Positions 1 through 9,864 of a stretch of DNA of 64,000 bases are shown in pieces. The notes beneath the pieces were generated by a model that was not told where the DNA came from, did no database searches, and was given only the letters and a program-made list of their open reading frames with translations. Numbering within the stretch: position 1 is the first letter of the stretch; each line of letters begins with the position of its first letter. The DNA is taken from assembly GCF_963678635.1 (NCBI RefSeq), contig NC_087065.1, forward strand, positions 42,225,430-42,289,429, given 5' to 3'. Made by a program: the position numbers and the translations under genes. The stretch is from Symsagittifera roscoffensis. Its lineage: Eukaryota > Xenacoelomorpha > Acoela > Convolutidae.

Positions 1-1690
1 TCTTGAATCTTGACACTGGTCTCCATTGGGTCCGACGTCATTTCTTTCAGCCATTCCAAGACAAACAGATTCTTCAAGTCTTTTTCATAGGATTGCTGTT
101 GCTCGTCGTCGAATTCTACCTCGGGCTTGGACCGGTCATCGACCCATTCCTCGTCGTGATCGTCGACTATGTCGATGTCCTGTGACACAGTTAATTCTTC
201 TAGACCCACTACTTCTTCCACTTCAGATCTATCCTGTCCACTATGAAGTCATCTTCGTAAGGTTTATATTTCTTCGTGAGTCTTATCCTGTCACTCTGTC
301 GAGTCTGTATCGTAAACGGAAGGTCTGGTTCCAAATTCTTGGGGACCTCCATTTGTTCGGGGTGCTGCCAGTCCTCCTCCGCGTATGGTAAGGTTTCTTC
401 ATCTGCTTCAAACACCTCGTTGTGATCTTGTTCCAGTGATGGACTTTATCCTTCTTCTACGACCGTATTTCTATCGTTCGTTCCCCTGGTGCCTTTCTCA
501 TTGACCTCACAGGCAGGGTCCATCATCAGATAAATCCCCTCTTCTATGTCTGCAGGTGTACACCAGTCTTCTGTCGATGGGTTGTGTGGCCTAATGTTCT
601 CGTAGTGAGCGGCTCGGCTGGTACTTAGTCTATAAAAACGTACCTCCTGATGCACCTCCGTTGTCATGAACGGTCCCCGCCTCTTCTTTATGAGTTTCTT
701 TGTTCCTTTCGGTGGTATAACGTTCTGAAAAACGTACTGAGTAAGCTTTTGCACAAGCTGCCTTCTTATCAAACCTTTTCCTCTGCCCCGCCTGGGCTTG
801 TTGCGTATTGCGTCTACACAAGTCGTTCAGCTCTTGCTGACGTCTTATCACGTCCAATACGCAAACTGGTGGCGATGTTTTCTCTCCTTCATACTCCGGA
901 TAAAAGAAAGTCAAAAGCAAAACTTTTCATGTCCAGTCAACATCACGTGCGGACTTATTCCTGTGGTGGAATGTTGCGTGCTGTTATAAGCTCCCATCCT
1001 AACGTGGAGTGAGCTTGAGCTTCCTGTGAACGTCTCATGAGCTCTTTTGTAAATTCTCCCACGAAAGCTGTTCCGTTATCTGATTGAAGCGTCATCGGAT
1101 AACCATGTCTCGCTATTCACGTTTTGATTGTAACCACAGTCTGTCATACATATCTTTTGGTGATCAATCTGCACAAGCTGGTTGATTTCAGATGACTCGA
1201 TCGACTGCGAGGGAACCGCAATTTCCTTGGATCCTTGACCTGTTGGTATGACAGACATGCTTTTACCCACTTCCTGCCTTTTTCATTCCAGGCCACTCAA
1301 AGCGTTTCAGGATCCTCTAGTATACTTTGTCGATTCCCTGATGGCCTATCTAATCATGTGACCTGAATAAAAGTTCTGTCTGATAGAGTTGCGGCAACAC
1401 TATCTCGTTATGTTTGTACAGGACCTTGTCTTCTTCTCTTCTCTTACAAGCGACAATTCCGTCCTTGTTCAGATATAACCTTCCCTCTTTCTGCTCAAAG
1501 AACTGTCTCAGAATGCGGTAACTGTCTTCCTCCAGGTCACCTTTGTCCGGAGCTCCATTTTCGATCCAGTTTTCAGGTTGCCGTCATGTGGTCATTTCTC
1601 TGCGCTCTTAGTAGGTCCGAGAGTCTGTATCTCGACTTCAAGTTCGTCTTCATGACCCTTATCTGACTTTTCAGTTTATCTGGCTGAGCG
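1..1690 (-). pseudogene. Integrase and integrase tail of unit K, broken
   Basis: Fragments of a retroviral-type integrase in several frames. The stretch 1076-1270 has the start of the catalytic core (QIDHQKICMTDCGYNQ) and then jumps to the end of the core-flanking text, so the second Asp and the Glu are lost. The stretches 630-920 and 446-772 hold the region after the core and the GPF module (RRGPFMTTEVHQE). The stretch 209-415 and the first 200 bases hold the acidic tail. The zinc-binding HHCC region should lie at about 1290-1650 but is badly decayed. In this family integrase joins element cDNA to host DNA; this copy cannot. Confidence 0.8.
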
Positions 1691-1704
1691 TGTCATCTTC
1701 CATC

Positions 1705-2340
1705 TTAACGCACCAAATCTTTGCAAACAGTTGTGTTTCTTGTTGGAACGGTTGAAGATCCCAATATTGTTTCCAGATCATCTGCTGCGTTGTCAAAGAC
1801 TCTTTCACCTGGTATGAGGTAGCGATCACTGTCAGGGTCTTGATATACCTCCCTGTCCAGATCCCTTGCTCGAGTCTCCACTAGTAGTGTGTGGATCGCT
1901 AGCTCTGACAGTTCCGATCCTGAGCTCGAGTTCCTGTCTGAGTAGGTGTCGATTCCTGAATTCCGGGAATTGTCATCAATTGAAGGGTCTGCGATGGAGC
2001 ACGTTCCCTCCTCCGGATCAGTTATATGCGTTCTGTTCATCCATCTGAACTCCCCGGACAAAATTTTATCCTCCAGGTCCTGTTCCTCATCAGGAAATTT
2101 TTCTTCCATATCAGACTCCCCGGACAAACGTTTTTGTCCCGGGTCTTGATCCTGAACTCGCCTGCTCTCTTCACCGTTCGTCTCCCCGGACCAATTTTCT
2201 AGCCCTAGGTTCTGTTCAACGTCTTCGCCCATTTGATCCTGATCCTCAAAGCTGACGACGGTTTTCTTTTGTGTCGCATTCCCCTGTTCTTTCCGTTTGT
2301 ATGAAGTACTTGTTATAACAATTTGGGGTATCGAGGACAC
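1705..2340 (-). pseudogene. Acidic linker between RNase H and integrase, unit K
   Basis: Open for 211 codons. It is rich in Asp, Glu and Ser, with no recognised fold. Four short blocks read as W/L-SGE-T/S/F, and these coincide with repeats of a CTCCCCGGAC core in the DNA (2050, 2116, 2182). It sits between the RNase H/tether segment and the integrase. An analogous acidic segment lies at the same place in L (9861-10391) and, decayed, in M (about 42057-42590). Such a long acidic insert is not typical of Ty3/Gypsy pol. Function unknown. Confidence 0.6.
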
Positions 2341-3487
2341 CTACAATCCCTTTCATTTTCTTTGTGCTGTCGTCTTGATGCCATGGCTGCTGCCCACTCG
2401 GGGTCATCTCTGGTCACTTCTCTTTCCAACAATCCACCCAGCATCCAAATCACTTGTGGTGTGACCTGCACCGTTTTATCCAATAATGAGAGGCTGTTTA
2501 TGTTCATGCGAGAGAGTTCCTGCTGGACCAGGTTCGAGCGCAGCAACAGATCCAAGGGCACCGGGTCCTTGTTGGATAGGATCCTTATCTCGGCAGCTTT
2601 CTCTACAGGTAGCTCAGGATGTCCTGGAAATGGATGTCCAGACTTGTCTAACCATCTCGTCAAGGGAAGCGCTTCATAAATTTCTTTGTCGAGAAACGAG
2701 AACCCCTCCTTAATTTCTGCTTGATTGGCTTGCTTCTGTTCCAATCTTTCATAGAACTCGGTCTTCTTGCTGAGGCTGTCACCATTCTGGTGTTTATTAC
2801 GCATCCTGTGCTCGATTATCACGTGGTAGCCATCTAATCTTACTATCCATCTACCAATATAACTCTAATCCATCGAGTGTGTCTTCAACCAGGATAACGC
2901 TCTGTTGTCCGCGCGTAACTTAAAGGGAGCGCAACCCAAGTATGCGCGGTACTTTTCCACGAATGTGACTTCTGCAAATTTTTCTGCTTTTGGTGCACCA
3001 TATTTCATCTCAGTTTCATCTCACTTAACACCTTGCTGCCATATGCAATGGAACGGAGAACTGTTCTTCCCTTCCATTCCTGCTCCTGATGCAGATTTCC
3101 TGAGATGGCTACTACTGATGCGTCTGTGTCAAGAACATACATGCCCTTCTCTGTAGGCATGCCTAGCACTGGCGCTTCGCACAGTTCCCGCTTTATGTTC
3201 TCGAAGGCAGCTTGTGCTTCTTCGTTCCATTCGAACTTCTTTCCTTTGTTGCGCATCAGCTTGTGCATGGGACACACCTTGTCTGCATATCCTTTTATGA
3301 GCGCACGGTAATAATTGGCAAACCCTAGGAAGCTCATGAGTTGTGTTTCCGTTCTGGGAGCCTTCCATGTCAACACAGCCTCTACTGCTTCCGGGTCCGG
3401 CCTCACGCCATGCCTGTCCACCATTCTTCCTAGATACTTGTTGAATCCCTGAGGATCTCACATTTCGATATTTTGCATTTCAAGTCA
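2313..3487 (-). pseudogene. RT C-terminal part and RNase H, unit K
   Basis: The stretch 3005-3424 contains the post-catalytic RT region (YLGRMVDRHGVRPDPEAVEA, then SFLGFANYY) and the start of RNase H (VLDTDASVVAISG, carrying the first catalytic Asp). RNase H continues at about 2830-3004 in another frame (KLRADNRALSWLK) and ends in 2313-2822 with IIEHRMRNKHQNGDSLS, the usual HR..N.ADxLS end of Ty3/Gypsy RNase H. A segment of about 130 residues follows, with LTRWLDKSGHPFPGHPELP, conserved in M. The RT palm with YVDD is absent, and frameshifts occur at about 2820 and 3004. Confidence 0.85.
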
Positions 3488-4312
3488 GGTGTATTTCAAG
3501 AAACGCTGTCAGGTTCCCATGCGTGAAGAGTACCAATGTCAAGTATCCGTCGATCCTGAGGGTCTCCACACTTCTGCCTAACATGTATGCCGGACCCATG
3601 TTGAATAATTACCTGGGGTATACCAGATACAAGGCTAGTAGGAGGTTGATGGGCATGCTCAAGAGGTCCTGCACCAATGCCCCGAAGATGTTATTCCCCG
3701 CGTAAAACACTTTATCCATGTATTCTTGAACTCAAGTATGCATGAACTCAAGAATCTCAAGATTTCGTATGTCTTCCTGGTTGGCTGATTTCGTATTGGC
3801 TGACATGACAAATCTCCCCACTGTCATTTCTCACTCTGCGATCTCAAGCTGCTCCTCCAGAAACTCCCAGATCTGCTTAACCAGAGGCGGTGCGTTCTCT
3901 CTCATCTTTTCCGTCACATTATCCAATCTCGTTGTTAGGAACGGCCACCTTCCTCTTTCAAATGGGTTATCACGGGATGATCATCCCCTACCTAGGGGTT
4001 TAATTTCAACTGCCGGGAAAGATCCGACTTCTCAAGACAAAGGACCTCGTTCAACACAATCAAGATGTGCGCGAGCTCAAAAAAGCCCCTCAGACTTGGG
4101 ACACATCCACCCATGCTGCTGCCACTTGTGACTTCAGAAGCCTCTAAATTACCGGCTCTAACTCACAATTCGGGCGGGGTTGCCATTAGCATTCGCCATC
4201 GGTTGTCTTCTGCTATCAGGATCAATATTGCATACACGAAGTGCAGAGCTGTTGGCATGCCTGCGTAGCCTGCTGGTGATGATGCAAACACCACCTTCGT
4301 TTTTAATCCCAA
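3488..4312 (-). pseudogene. Decayed domain downstream of SGNH2-like, unit L
   Basis: No long reading frame remains, but at about 3510-3580 the minus strand reads ETLRIDGYLTLVLFTHGNL. This matches the segment QNFRLDGLPTLIEITHGNLG in unit R (ORF 47635-48696) and the 525-bp repeats of unit M. The match shows that L once continued into the same downstream domain as M and R. It ends abruptly where unit K begins. The identification rests on this single block. Confidence 0.5.
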
Positions 4313-4910
4313 TCAGGAAGCTACCAACACCAGCTTTTCGTTCATTGCTGCAAACAGCGTCTGGATCGCCTCCCAGATCTTCTTTGGCGTCGGCTCCCCA
4401 CTCCTCAAGTGCTCAAGTAGTCCCGCTGCGTGTGAGTGGTCGTTCATCCCCGCAAATAACAACAGCTCTGGCTCACATGGCGTCTCCGATTTTATTGGCT
4501 CACCCGGCTTCTCCCGTCCCGCCATAATGATGGCTCTCGCCGCTCCAGGATCTGATCAATCATAAACTGCCAACGTCTTGGCCAGCTGCGAGGCTCCATA
4601 GGATCTCCCGTACCTTGGGTCTTCGGCCAGCTTCGGACCCGTATATGCAGTGTCAGGAAGCCCCATACTTTTCCGCTCAAGAAGCTTCGCCACTGCCCTC
4701 AGCTGCGCGGGAATCGCCACTCTGATTCTGGCTATGCTGGTCCGATGCTTCGGAGGCTCTACTATGAGGCCTGGGCTCCCCGGCTCCTTGAGGGGCCTGT
4801 AGTTGACTGGCCCCATTATAGACTTCTTGGGAATCCCCGTTCAGTCGGCAGTCTCCAGTATCTTGGCTCGAGAAAAGTGCGCCTCGTGTACCTTCAGCCA
4901 ATCCACACAA
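4313..4910 (-). pseudogene. SGNH2-like (GMNDH) domain, unit L
   Basis: Two overlapping frames. The stretch 4556-4816 starts with the block MGPVNYRPL, shared with R (MGPVNARPL). The stretch 4313-4525 contains LLLFAGMNDHSHAAGLLEHL, matching FAGINDHLHSRGFVSRL of R and IAGINDHRHSRGLLNRL of M. A Gly-x-Asn-Asp box on a hydrophobic strand resembles block III of SGNH/GDSL hydrolases, but a nucleophile box and a DxxH box are not evident here, so enzymatic activity is speculative. The frame is broken near 4530-4560 and nothing long follows. Confidence 0.5.
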
Positions 4911-5278
4911 TAATGATTGCTCAAGTCCTCATGTGACAGACTCTTGAGTCCCAGGACCTCCACTAGTTCTTGTCTACAGGTCAGATCCTCGAGATCCAGA
5001 TCTTTCACTCGCTCCAGGTACCGGGCTCTGCTCCCTTCTCCAGGACCTTCTGCCTTCTTCTTGTTGTCAACCACCACTACCGAGCTCTGGGGCGTAGAAG
5101 ACTCCGCCGCGTCTCTCTCCATGGGTGTTGAACCCAGTTGTCTACTTCTGCTGCTCCTTGAGCTTCCTCTAGAATCGACCCTTCCTCCCAAGCGATCACC
5201 CACGGGCCTAGCCGGGAAGAAGGAAGGTCGGGGGTGGACCAAATGTGAACTGACCAGTTTCCACCAGATCCGACTCAA
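4841..5278 (-). pseudogene. Ser/Arg-rich linker, unit L second block
   Basis: A 145-codon frame overlapping the end of SGNH1 in another frame. It is rich in Ser, Arg and Gly at first (RGSSRSSRSRQ) and more acidic and helical later. It lies at the same place as the Ser/Thr/Arg-rich linker 56765-57430 of unit R, between SGNH1 and the MGPVN block. No fold recognised. Because it begins with LVETGQ-type text shared with the SGNH1 frame after a frameshift, it is probably the continuation of one long polyprotein. Confidence 0.45.
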
Positions 5279-5790
5279 GAATGTTTATGTTCTTCTGGAA
5301 GAAACCGTTCAGCCACTTCGGGCCCCTGGGCTTGTCGAAGTGAGCGCCGTCCGAGGATGTGTTTTCCGGAAGGGAATCCTCCATCATTCTTGCTACGTCA
5401 AGCAATCTCACGGGCAGTACACTTCTCTGTTGATTTTTTCCGAATGATTTCGTTGATATGGCGTACTCTTTCATTCATGTTACTAGTGTTCTGGTCGTAC
5501 ATCATAATGTATGGGACGGTGCAAATAGTGAGTATTGCTAGGTCCAGATAGATTCTCAGCTCCTCAAGAATGCAACTCACTTTGTCCTGCAGCCTCATCA
5601 TCTTCCTTGATTCAGCTCTGGAAACATCGTTGGTCCCCACCATTAAGGTGACCGTGTACATTTTCCACATCTCAAGCATCTCTAGCGACGCTAACATCTG
5701 GGGCATTGCTGCACCAGAGAAACTCAAGATCCCCACTTGCCAATGCGCCTGGATTCTTGTCAGGACTGCACCTTCCGGTATTCTAGGCTG
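5208..5790 (-). pseudogene. SGNH/GDSL-hydrolase-like domain 1, unit L (frameshifted)
   Basis: The frame 5398-5736 contains VTLMVGTNDVSRAESR, a canonical block III (GTND) of SGNH hydrolases, followed by a hydrophobic strand ending ILTICTVP. After a frameshift at about 5398-5474 the next frame carries SSDGAHFDKPRG, the DxxH box (block V) with the catalytic His. The Gly box reads SFSGAAMPQM. The GDS nucleophile box, clear in M and R, is not recognisable here because the matching position reads IPEGAVLTRI. In the family these boxes form an esterase or lipase active site; this copy lacks the Ser and is frameshifted. Confidence 0.7.
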
Positions 5791-5941
5791 CGTGAAGTAC
5801 TTAGCTCAAGCTGCATCGTGGTAGGCATCTCTTCTCTCACGTTGCGCCGCCGTCCAATCCTCTCGGTTCTCGGTTGTGCCTGTGATAAGCGGCGTCGGTG
5901 TTCTTGCTATAATTTGCTATGATGACACTCCTCACTGGATA

Positions 5942-7006
5942 TTACCTCCTGTCGGCCGGCTGCTCCTCACGCGCTGGACTCTCGAGAGCTCTTGACTGCA
6001 ACCACTCCTGCAACTCCTTGAGGCGTGATGTCCCCGTTCCAGTTTGACTGCCACTGGTCGAACTGGGCGTCAATCCTGGCATCGCAATGTCCATTAATGG
6101 TCTGATTCGACCTGCCTCCAGATTTCTAACAGAAGGGACGGGTTCGGATAGTGTCCATGTTTCCAGGCCTTCATTCATATGCTCCTGGGCCAGGCAACCC
6201 AGATGGAAGCGACCGCTCGACCTGGGGGCTTCATCCATTTCCATCCTCGACTCTGGTCTCGATCTTGTCGCCACGGGTTCAGTCATCGTCTTCTTCGTTC
6301 TCTCATTGCTGTTTACGAACTCTTGCTGTCTCCTTTGTGGTCGTTCAATTTCTGATTTTATCTGCTCGCAATTCGCCGCACTTTCTTGCAATTTCTGGGC
6401 TTGGTCCCCTTTAGCCCTCACTAAATTCAGATTGAGAACCGCTTGTTTTTGCTCGAGAATTGCTTGGTCCCGCTCGAGGTTCGCCTGATCTCGCTCAAGA
6501 TTCGCTTCGTCCCTGTCCAGGTTGGCTTTGTCCCGTTCCCTCTGGGCCCTCTCGAGCACCCTTTTCAGGTTGCTGAGATCCCGAATCGCCTCCTCCGTTT
6601 GTTGGGACCGTGTCATCGATAATGGCTTGCTGGTAGACTGGGTCCATATCCCTGCTAGTGGTCTGGTCGGAAGAGGAAATTCTCCCGCGCCATACTTCGT
6701 CATGTTACCCAAGCCGGGGTTCCTAGCAAGCTCAAATCCCCTCACGCATCCGTCAACAATCCAGGATAGCCATCTGATTTGCTCTTGATTCGAGATCCCA
6801 TCCGAAGTGTAACCCACCATTAACACAGCTTCGGTCGCTGATTCCCAGCACTCTCCTTGCGACTCCAGTCGCAGGATGGCATTAAGCATTATCGCGAGCC
6901 TCTCATCCACTTGCGGGTAGTCAAGGTCCCTCAAACGATTGTAGAGCTTGTCCAGTGTGGGTTTATTGAATGCCGCTGGCACAGACTTCCAGAAAAGATC
7001 TGCCAT
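5942..7006 (-). CDS. Coiled-coil ORF of the second block, intact in unit L (354 aa)
   Basis: ATG at 7006, TAA at 5942-5944, uninterrupted. The N-terminal 100 residues look helical and globular (MADLFWKSVPAAFNKP). A motif ARNPGLGN followed by GEFPLP (residues about 95-115) is also seen in M and R as ANEPGLGS / GEMPLP. Residues about 140-215 form a charged coiled coil made partly of 7-residue repeats (LERDQAN). The C-terminal third is Ser/Arg/Glu-rich. It is the first ORF of the second block, 530 bp downstream of the macro-like relic. Function unknown; an RNA-binding or particle-forming ORF1-like role is conceivable by position and coiled coil only. It is the longest intact ORF in L. Confidence 0.7.
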   Translation of the reverse strand: MADLFWKSVPAAFNKPTLDKLYNRLRDLDYPQVDERLAIMLNAILRLESQGECWESATEAVLMVGYTSDGISNQEQIRWLSWIVDGCVRGFELARNPGLGNMTKYGAGEFPLPTRPLAGIWTQSTSKPLSMTRSQQTEEAIRDLSNLKRVLERAQRERDKANLDRDEANLERDQANLERDQAILEQKQAVLNLNLVRAKGDQAQKLQESAANCEQIKSEIERPQRRQQEFVNSNERTKKTMTEPVATRSRPESRMEMDEAPRSSGRFHLGCLAQEHMNEGLETWTLSEPVPSVRNLEAGRIRPLMDIAMPGLTPSSTSGSQTGTGTSRLKELQEWLQSRALESPAREEQPADRR

Positions 7007-7536
7007 TACCGTTTTTTTTCTTGCTCAAAAAATAATAAACTTCTGAACCTTGCTCAAGAAATACCTCATCAATTAAACTCGAGAAATACCCTTCCCAGAT
7101 TAACACTCAAGAGATACCTTTCTTCAGTAAGATTGTGAAGATCTGCTTGAAGTTTCTTTTCTGTCGTTACTCGTGCAATTCCAATCCAGATCTCGTTTTA
7201 GTTTTTTGATGATTCAAATCAATCTGAAAATGAAATTTATTTTATAACAAAATCTTTCTCGCTCGTATGTAACCTAAACCTCCCCCCTTACTACCTCTAA
7301 ATCATTTTCCTAACTAATTCAAAATAAAATGATTCAATTAAATATTAAAAACATGCAGTTTTATCTTATGTTTTAGCACCATAACATTTGAATTTAAAAC
7401 TCTGATATAACTGTCATGCAATCATACTAAAACCTATTTTCCTGACGCGTGCCTCCCTTAATACCGAGCTCAAGACCCTCGCGCCCCCTAACTCGAGAGC
7501 CTCGTGTCCTCCCGAAGCTCAGGCGATGCTCGAGTA
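7007..7536. other. Noncoding gap between macro-like relic and coiled-coil ORF, unit L
   Basis: AT-rich, with no ORF that matches anything else in the window. It separates the two blocks in L exactly as the gaps at 38928-39295 (M) and 59178-59584 (R) do. It may hold the 3' end of one transcript and the promoter of the next, but no motif here is strong enough to say so. I see no terminal repeat shared with the ends of the unit. Confidence 0.5.
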
Positions 7537-7930
7537 TTATTTCTTGTGTAGATATACCATTATTTCCGTTTCTGCAAAGATCACGTGCGATATCACGTGA
7601 TTATAGACCGGCATACTTGCCAGGAACTTGAGACACTGAGGATAGAAACGCAGCCATTCTCTCCAATTCTGATCTCTGTCTGAAAAGAAACTCCACATTC
7701 TGGTATTCTTTCTTGAAATCAGCTTCTATTTTAGTGTTGAAGCTAATGTCGCTGTTATGCAGACCGCGCTGGTCCTATCTGACAAGATGAAGTCGGTGAT
7801 CAGGATGATTTACGAATACTCATTTGGTATCTCGAATTTGGTCTTGAAATTTCTTCCAATGGCAGGCTCGGCTTCCTCCTGATCTAGTTCCAGTCGATTA
7901 CTCTCTCTCACTTTCCTGAGCTTCTTTATC
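7537..7930 (-). pseudogene. Macro-domain-like C-terminal module of Pol, unit L (decayed)
   Basis: The integrase-tail frame (7810-8001) runs without a stop through the point where R has a stop, and continues into the N-terminal part of this module (KLRKVRESN... FEIPNEYS). Downstream fragments match R in other frames: ITDFILSDRTSAVCIT, and at the end SHVIFAETEIMVYLHKK with a stop at 7537. About 15 residues before the last helix are deleted. The match to R, together with the in-frame join to the tail, suggests that the macro-like module is a Pol domain rather than a separate gene. Confidence 0.6.
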
Positions 7931-9310
7931 ATTAAACTTTCGATGTGGGTAAGTCCTACCCCCACTCCCCGGACAAAATTATTTATCGACGTCCCCGTCA
8001 TGATATCAAGTGGTATATCCAGTGGCTAGTCAGTCGTCGTCCAACCAAACAACGGGTTCCCCGCCTTTACATGCTTCGCTGCAGACATTTCGACCTGTTG
8101 GATACTTCGCGCCTCCTTCTCATCAGCTTCCAGATTGTGTATCCAGATTTGTGTTCACCCTTATTTCTATATCGCTCTGTTCTGTGTCCATTTTTTTCTC
8201 TAGCCTGTTGTAATCCTCCTGCAAGTAGTGCTCACTGTCGTCGATGATCTGCAACTCCTCATCGGCTGTCTTCAAGCCGTATCTTGTCCATCAAGAAGTC
8301 ATCGCCATACCTGTTGTACCTCATGCCTGTCCTCTTGCGCCCGCCTTTTCTCGTTTCCGTCGTCATGGTCATATCTGGTTCTGTCCACTTCGGCACCTCA
8401 TCTTGCTCTGGATCATTCCAATCCTCTTGTGCGAAAGACCCTCCGTCCGAGTCTGCTTCTATCTTTTCGTTGTCCTCATGTTCTCGTTGCCATCATTCTT
8501 CTCTCTGGTGCCGTTCTCATTTACCTCGCATGCTGGCTCCACCAGCAGGTACTCGAGTCCTTCCATGTTCTGTGGTACGCACCAGTCTTCCGGTGATGGG
8601 ACGTGAGGTTTCAGATTTTCGTAGTGCGCCGCACGCCTTGTCCTCAAGCGATAGATCCGACCCTGCTGGTGCACTTCCGTTATCATGAACGGTCCTCTCC
8701 ATTTCTTTAGTCGCTTTTTTGTCTCTTTTGGAAGTGTGACATTCTGGAACACCCAGACATATTGTCCCACGGCATATGATTTCGCCCGAAGTATTTTTCC
8801 ATCATACTTCCTGCGCTGTCTCATCTGTGCTTGTGCTGTATTCTTTCTGCACAGCTCGTTCAATTCCTGTTGTCTTCTGACTGCTTCCTTCACATAGGCG
8901 TGAGGCGATGTCTTTTGCCCTTCATATTCCGGATAGAAGAAAGTCAGGGGCATCGCTCTCTTCCTGCCTGTTAACATCATGAAGGGACTGATCCCAGTTG
9001 TTGAATGTTGCGTGCTATTATACGCCCCTACCACTTGTGGCAGATATTTGTTCCAGTCTGTCAAATACCTCGAGCAATTTACCCTGAGCATATTCACTAG
9101 CATTTTGTTCTGCTCTTCCACTAGTCTATTCGTTTGTAGATGGTAGGTCGTCGAATGTGCCAGTGCAATGTGGGATCTTCTCATGAGTTCTTTCGTCAGG
9201 TCTCCCACAAAGGCTTTCCCATTATCCGATTGAAAGGTCATCGGACAGCCATACCGTGATATTCAGTGCGTTATCAAGTGATCACAAGTTTCTTCCGCCG
9301 AAATTGTCTG
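7931..9310 (-). pseudogene. Integrase core, GPF module and tail, unit L
   Basis: The 260-codon frame 8459-9241 has the second catalytic Asp (MTFQSDNGKAF), the Glu (NRLVEEQN) about 35 residues later, the region AYNSTQHSTTGISPFMMLTG, and the GPF module (KKWRGPFMITEVHQQG). The first Asp region lies near 9300-9400 in another frame and is poor. The tail is decayed until 7810-8001, which holds INNFVRGVGVGLTHIESL, the conserved tail end. Integrase would insert element cDNA into chromosomes. This copy keeps more of the core than K but is frameshifted. Confidence 0.8.
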
Positions 9311-9531
9311 TCATGGTACCGCTTCTGCCAGCTTCGTAAAATGATAAATAATTACCAGTATCTGGTTATTCCCCGAGTCCGTCATGCAGATCTTTCCACA
9401 GATTTGAGAGGGAATTTCATTTTCCTGGGATCTTTCTACTACAAACACGACAGACAAGCGTTCACCCATCTTTCACAAGCCTTCCTCACCCTGGCCAGTC
9501 AAACCTGTGTAGTATTTTTGTTGCACCTGAT

Positions 9532-9864
9532 CTATTCCCTGATGTCCCATCTGGTCGTGCGATCTGAACACACTTCCGTTTGATGTAGCTGTGGTAGTAT
9601 GATGAGGTTATGCTTGTGTATTATCTTCTCTTCGTCCTTTCTCCTACTGGCTACCATGCCATCAGCTGTGTGGTAGACTAAGTCCCTCCTTTCTTTGTAG
9701 AACTGGCTCAAGATTTTGTAGCTATCCCCCTCCAGCTCTCCCTTCTCTTTCTCGCCCATCCGTATCAATTTGGAGAGATTACTCGTCATTTTGTCGTTCT
9801 TCTGGACTCCTATCAGATCCGATAGCCGGTACATCGCCTTGACATGCTCCTTCAGTACCATCAT
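9532..9864 (-). pseudogene. Integrase N-terminal zinc-binding region, unit L
   Basis: A 110-codon frame ending with IILPQLHQTEVCSDRTTRWDIRE. By position just before the integrase core and by the spaced His residues (IHKHN...LHQ) it corresponds to the HHCC zinc domain that precedes Ty3/Gypsy integrase cores. The Cys pair would fall at about 9450-9530 but is interrupted by stops. A stop ends the frame at 9532. Its first residues overlap the last residues of the acidic linker in another frame. Confidence 0.5.

Larger units (their letters stand above)
1..3487 (-). mobile_element. Unit K: 5'-truncated Ty3/Gypsy pol of the giant element
   Basis: Minus-strand remains of a Ty3/Gypsy pol, read from 3487 down to the left edge: end of RT, RNase H, acidic linker, integrase and integrase tail. 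Protein similarity places it with units M and R rather than L. Its first recognisable residues (LKCKISKCEILRD) lie just after where the YVDD box should be, so the catalytic half of RT, the protease and gag are missing. Upstream it abuts the broken second block of unit L. Multiple frameshifts make it a pseudogene. The 3' end lies outside the window. Confidence 0.85.
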
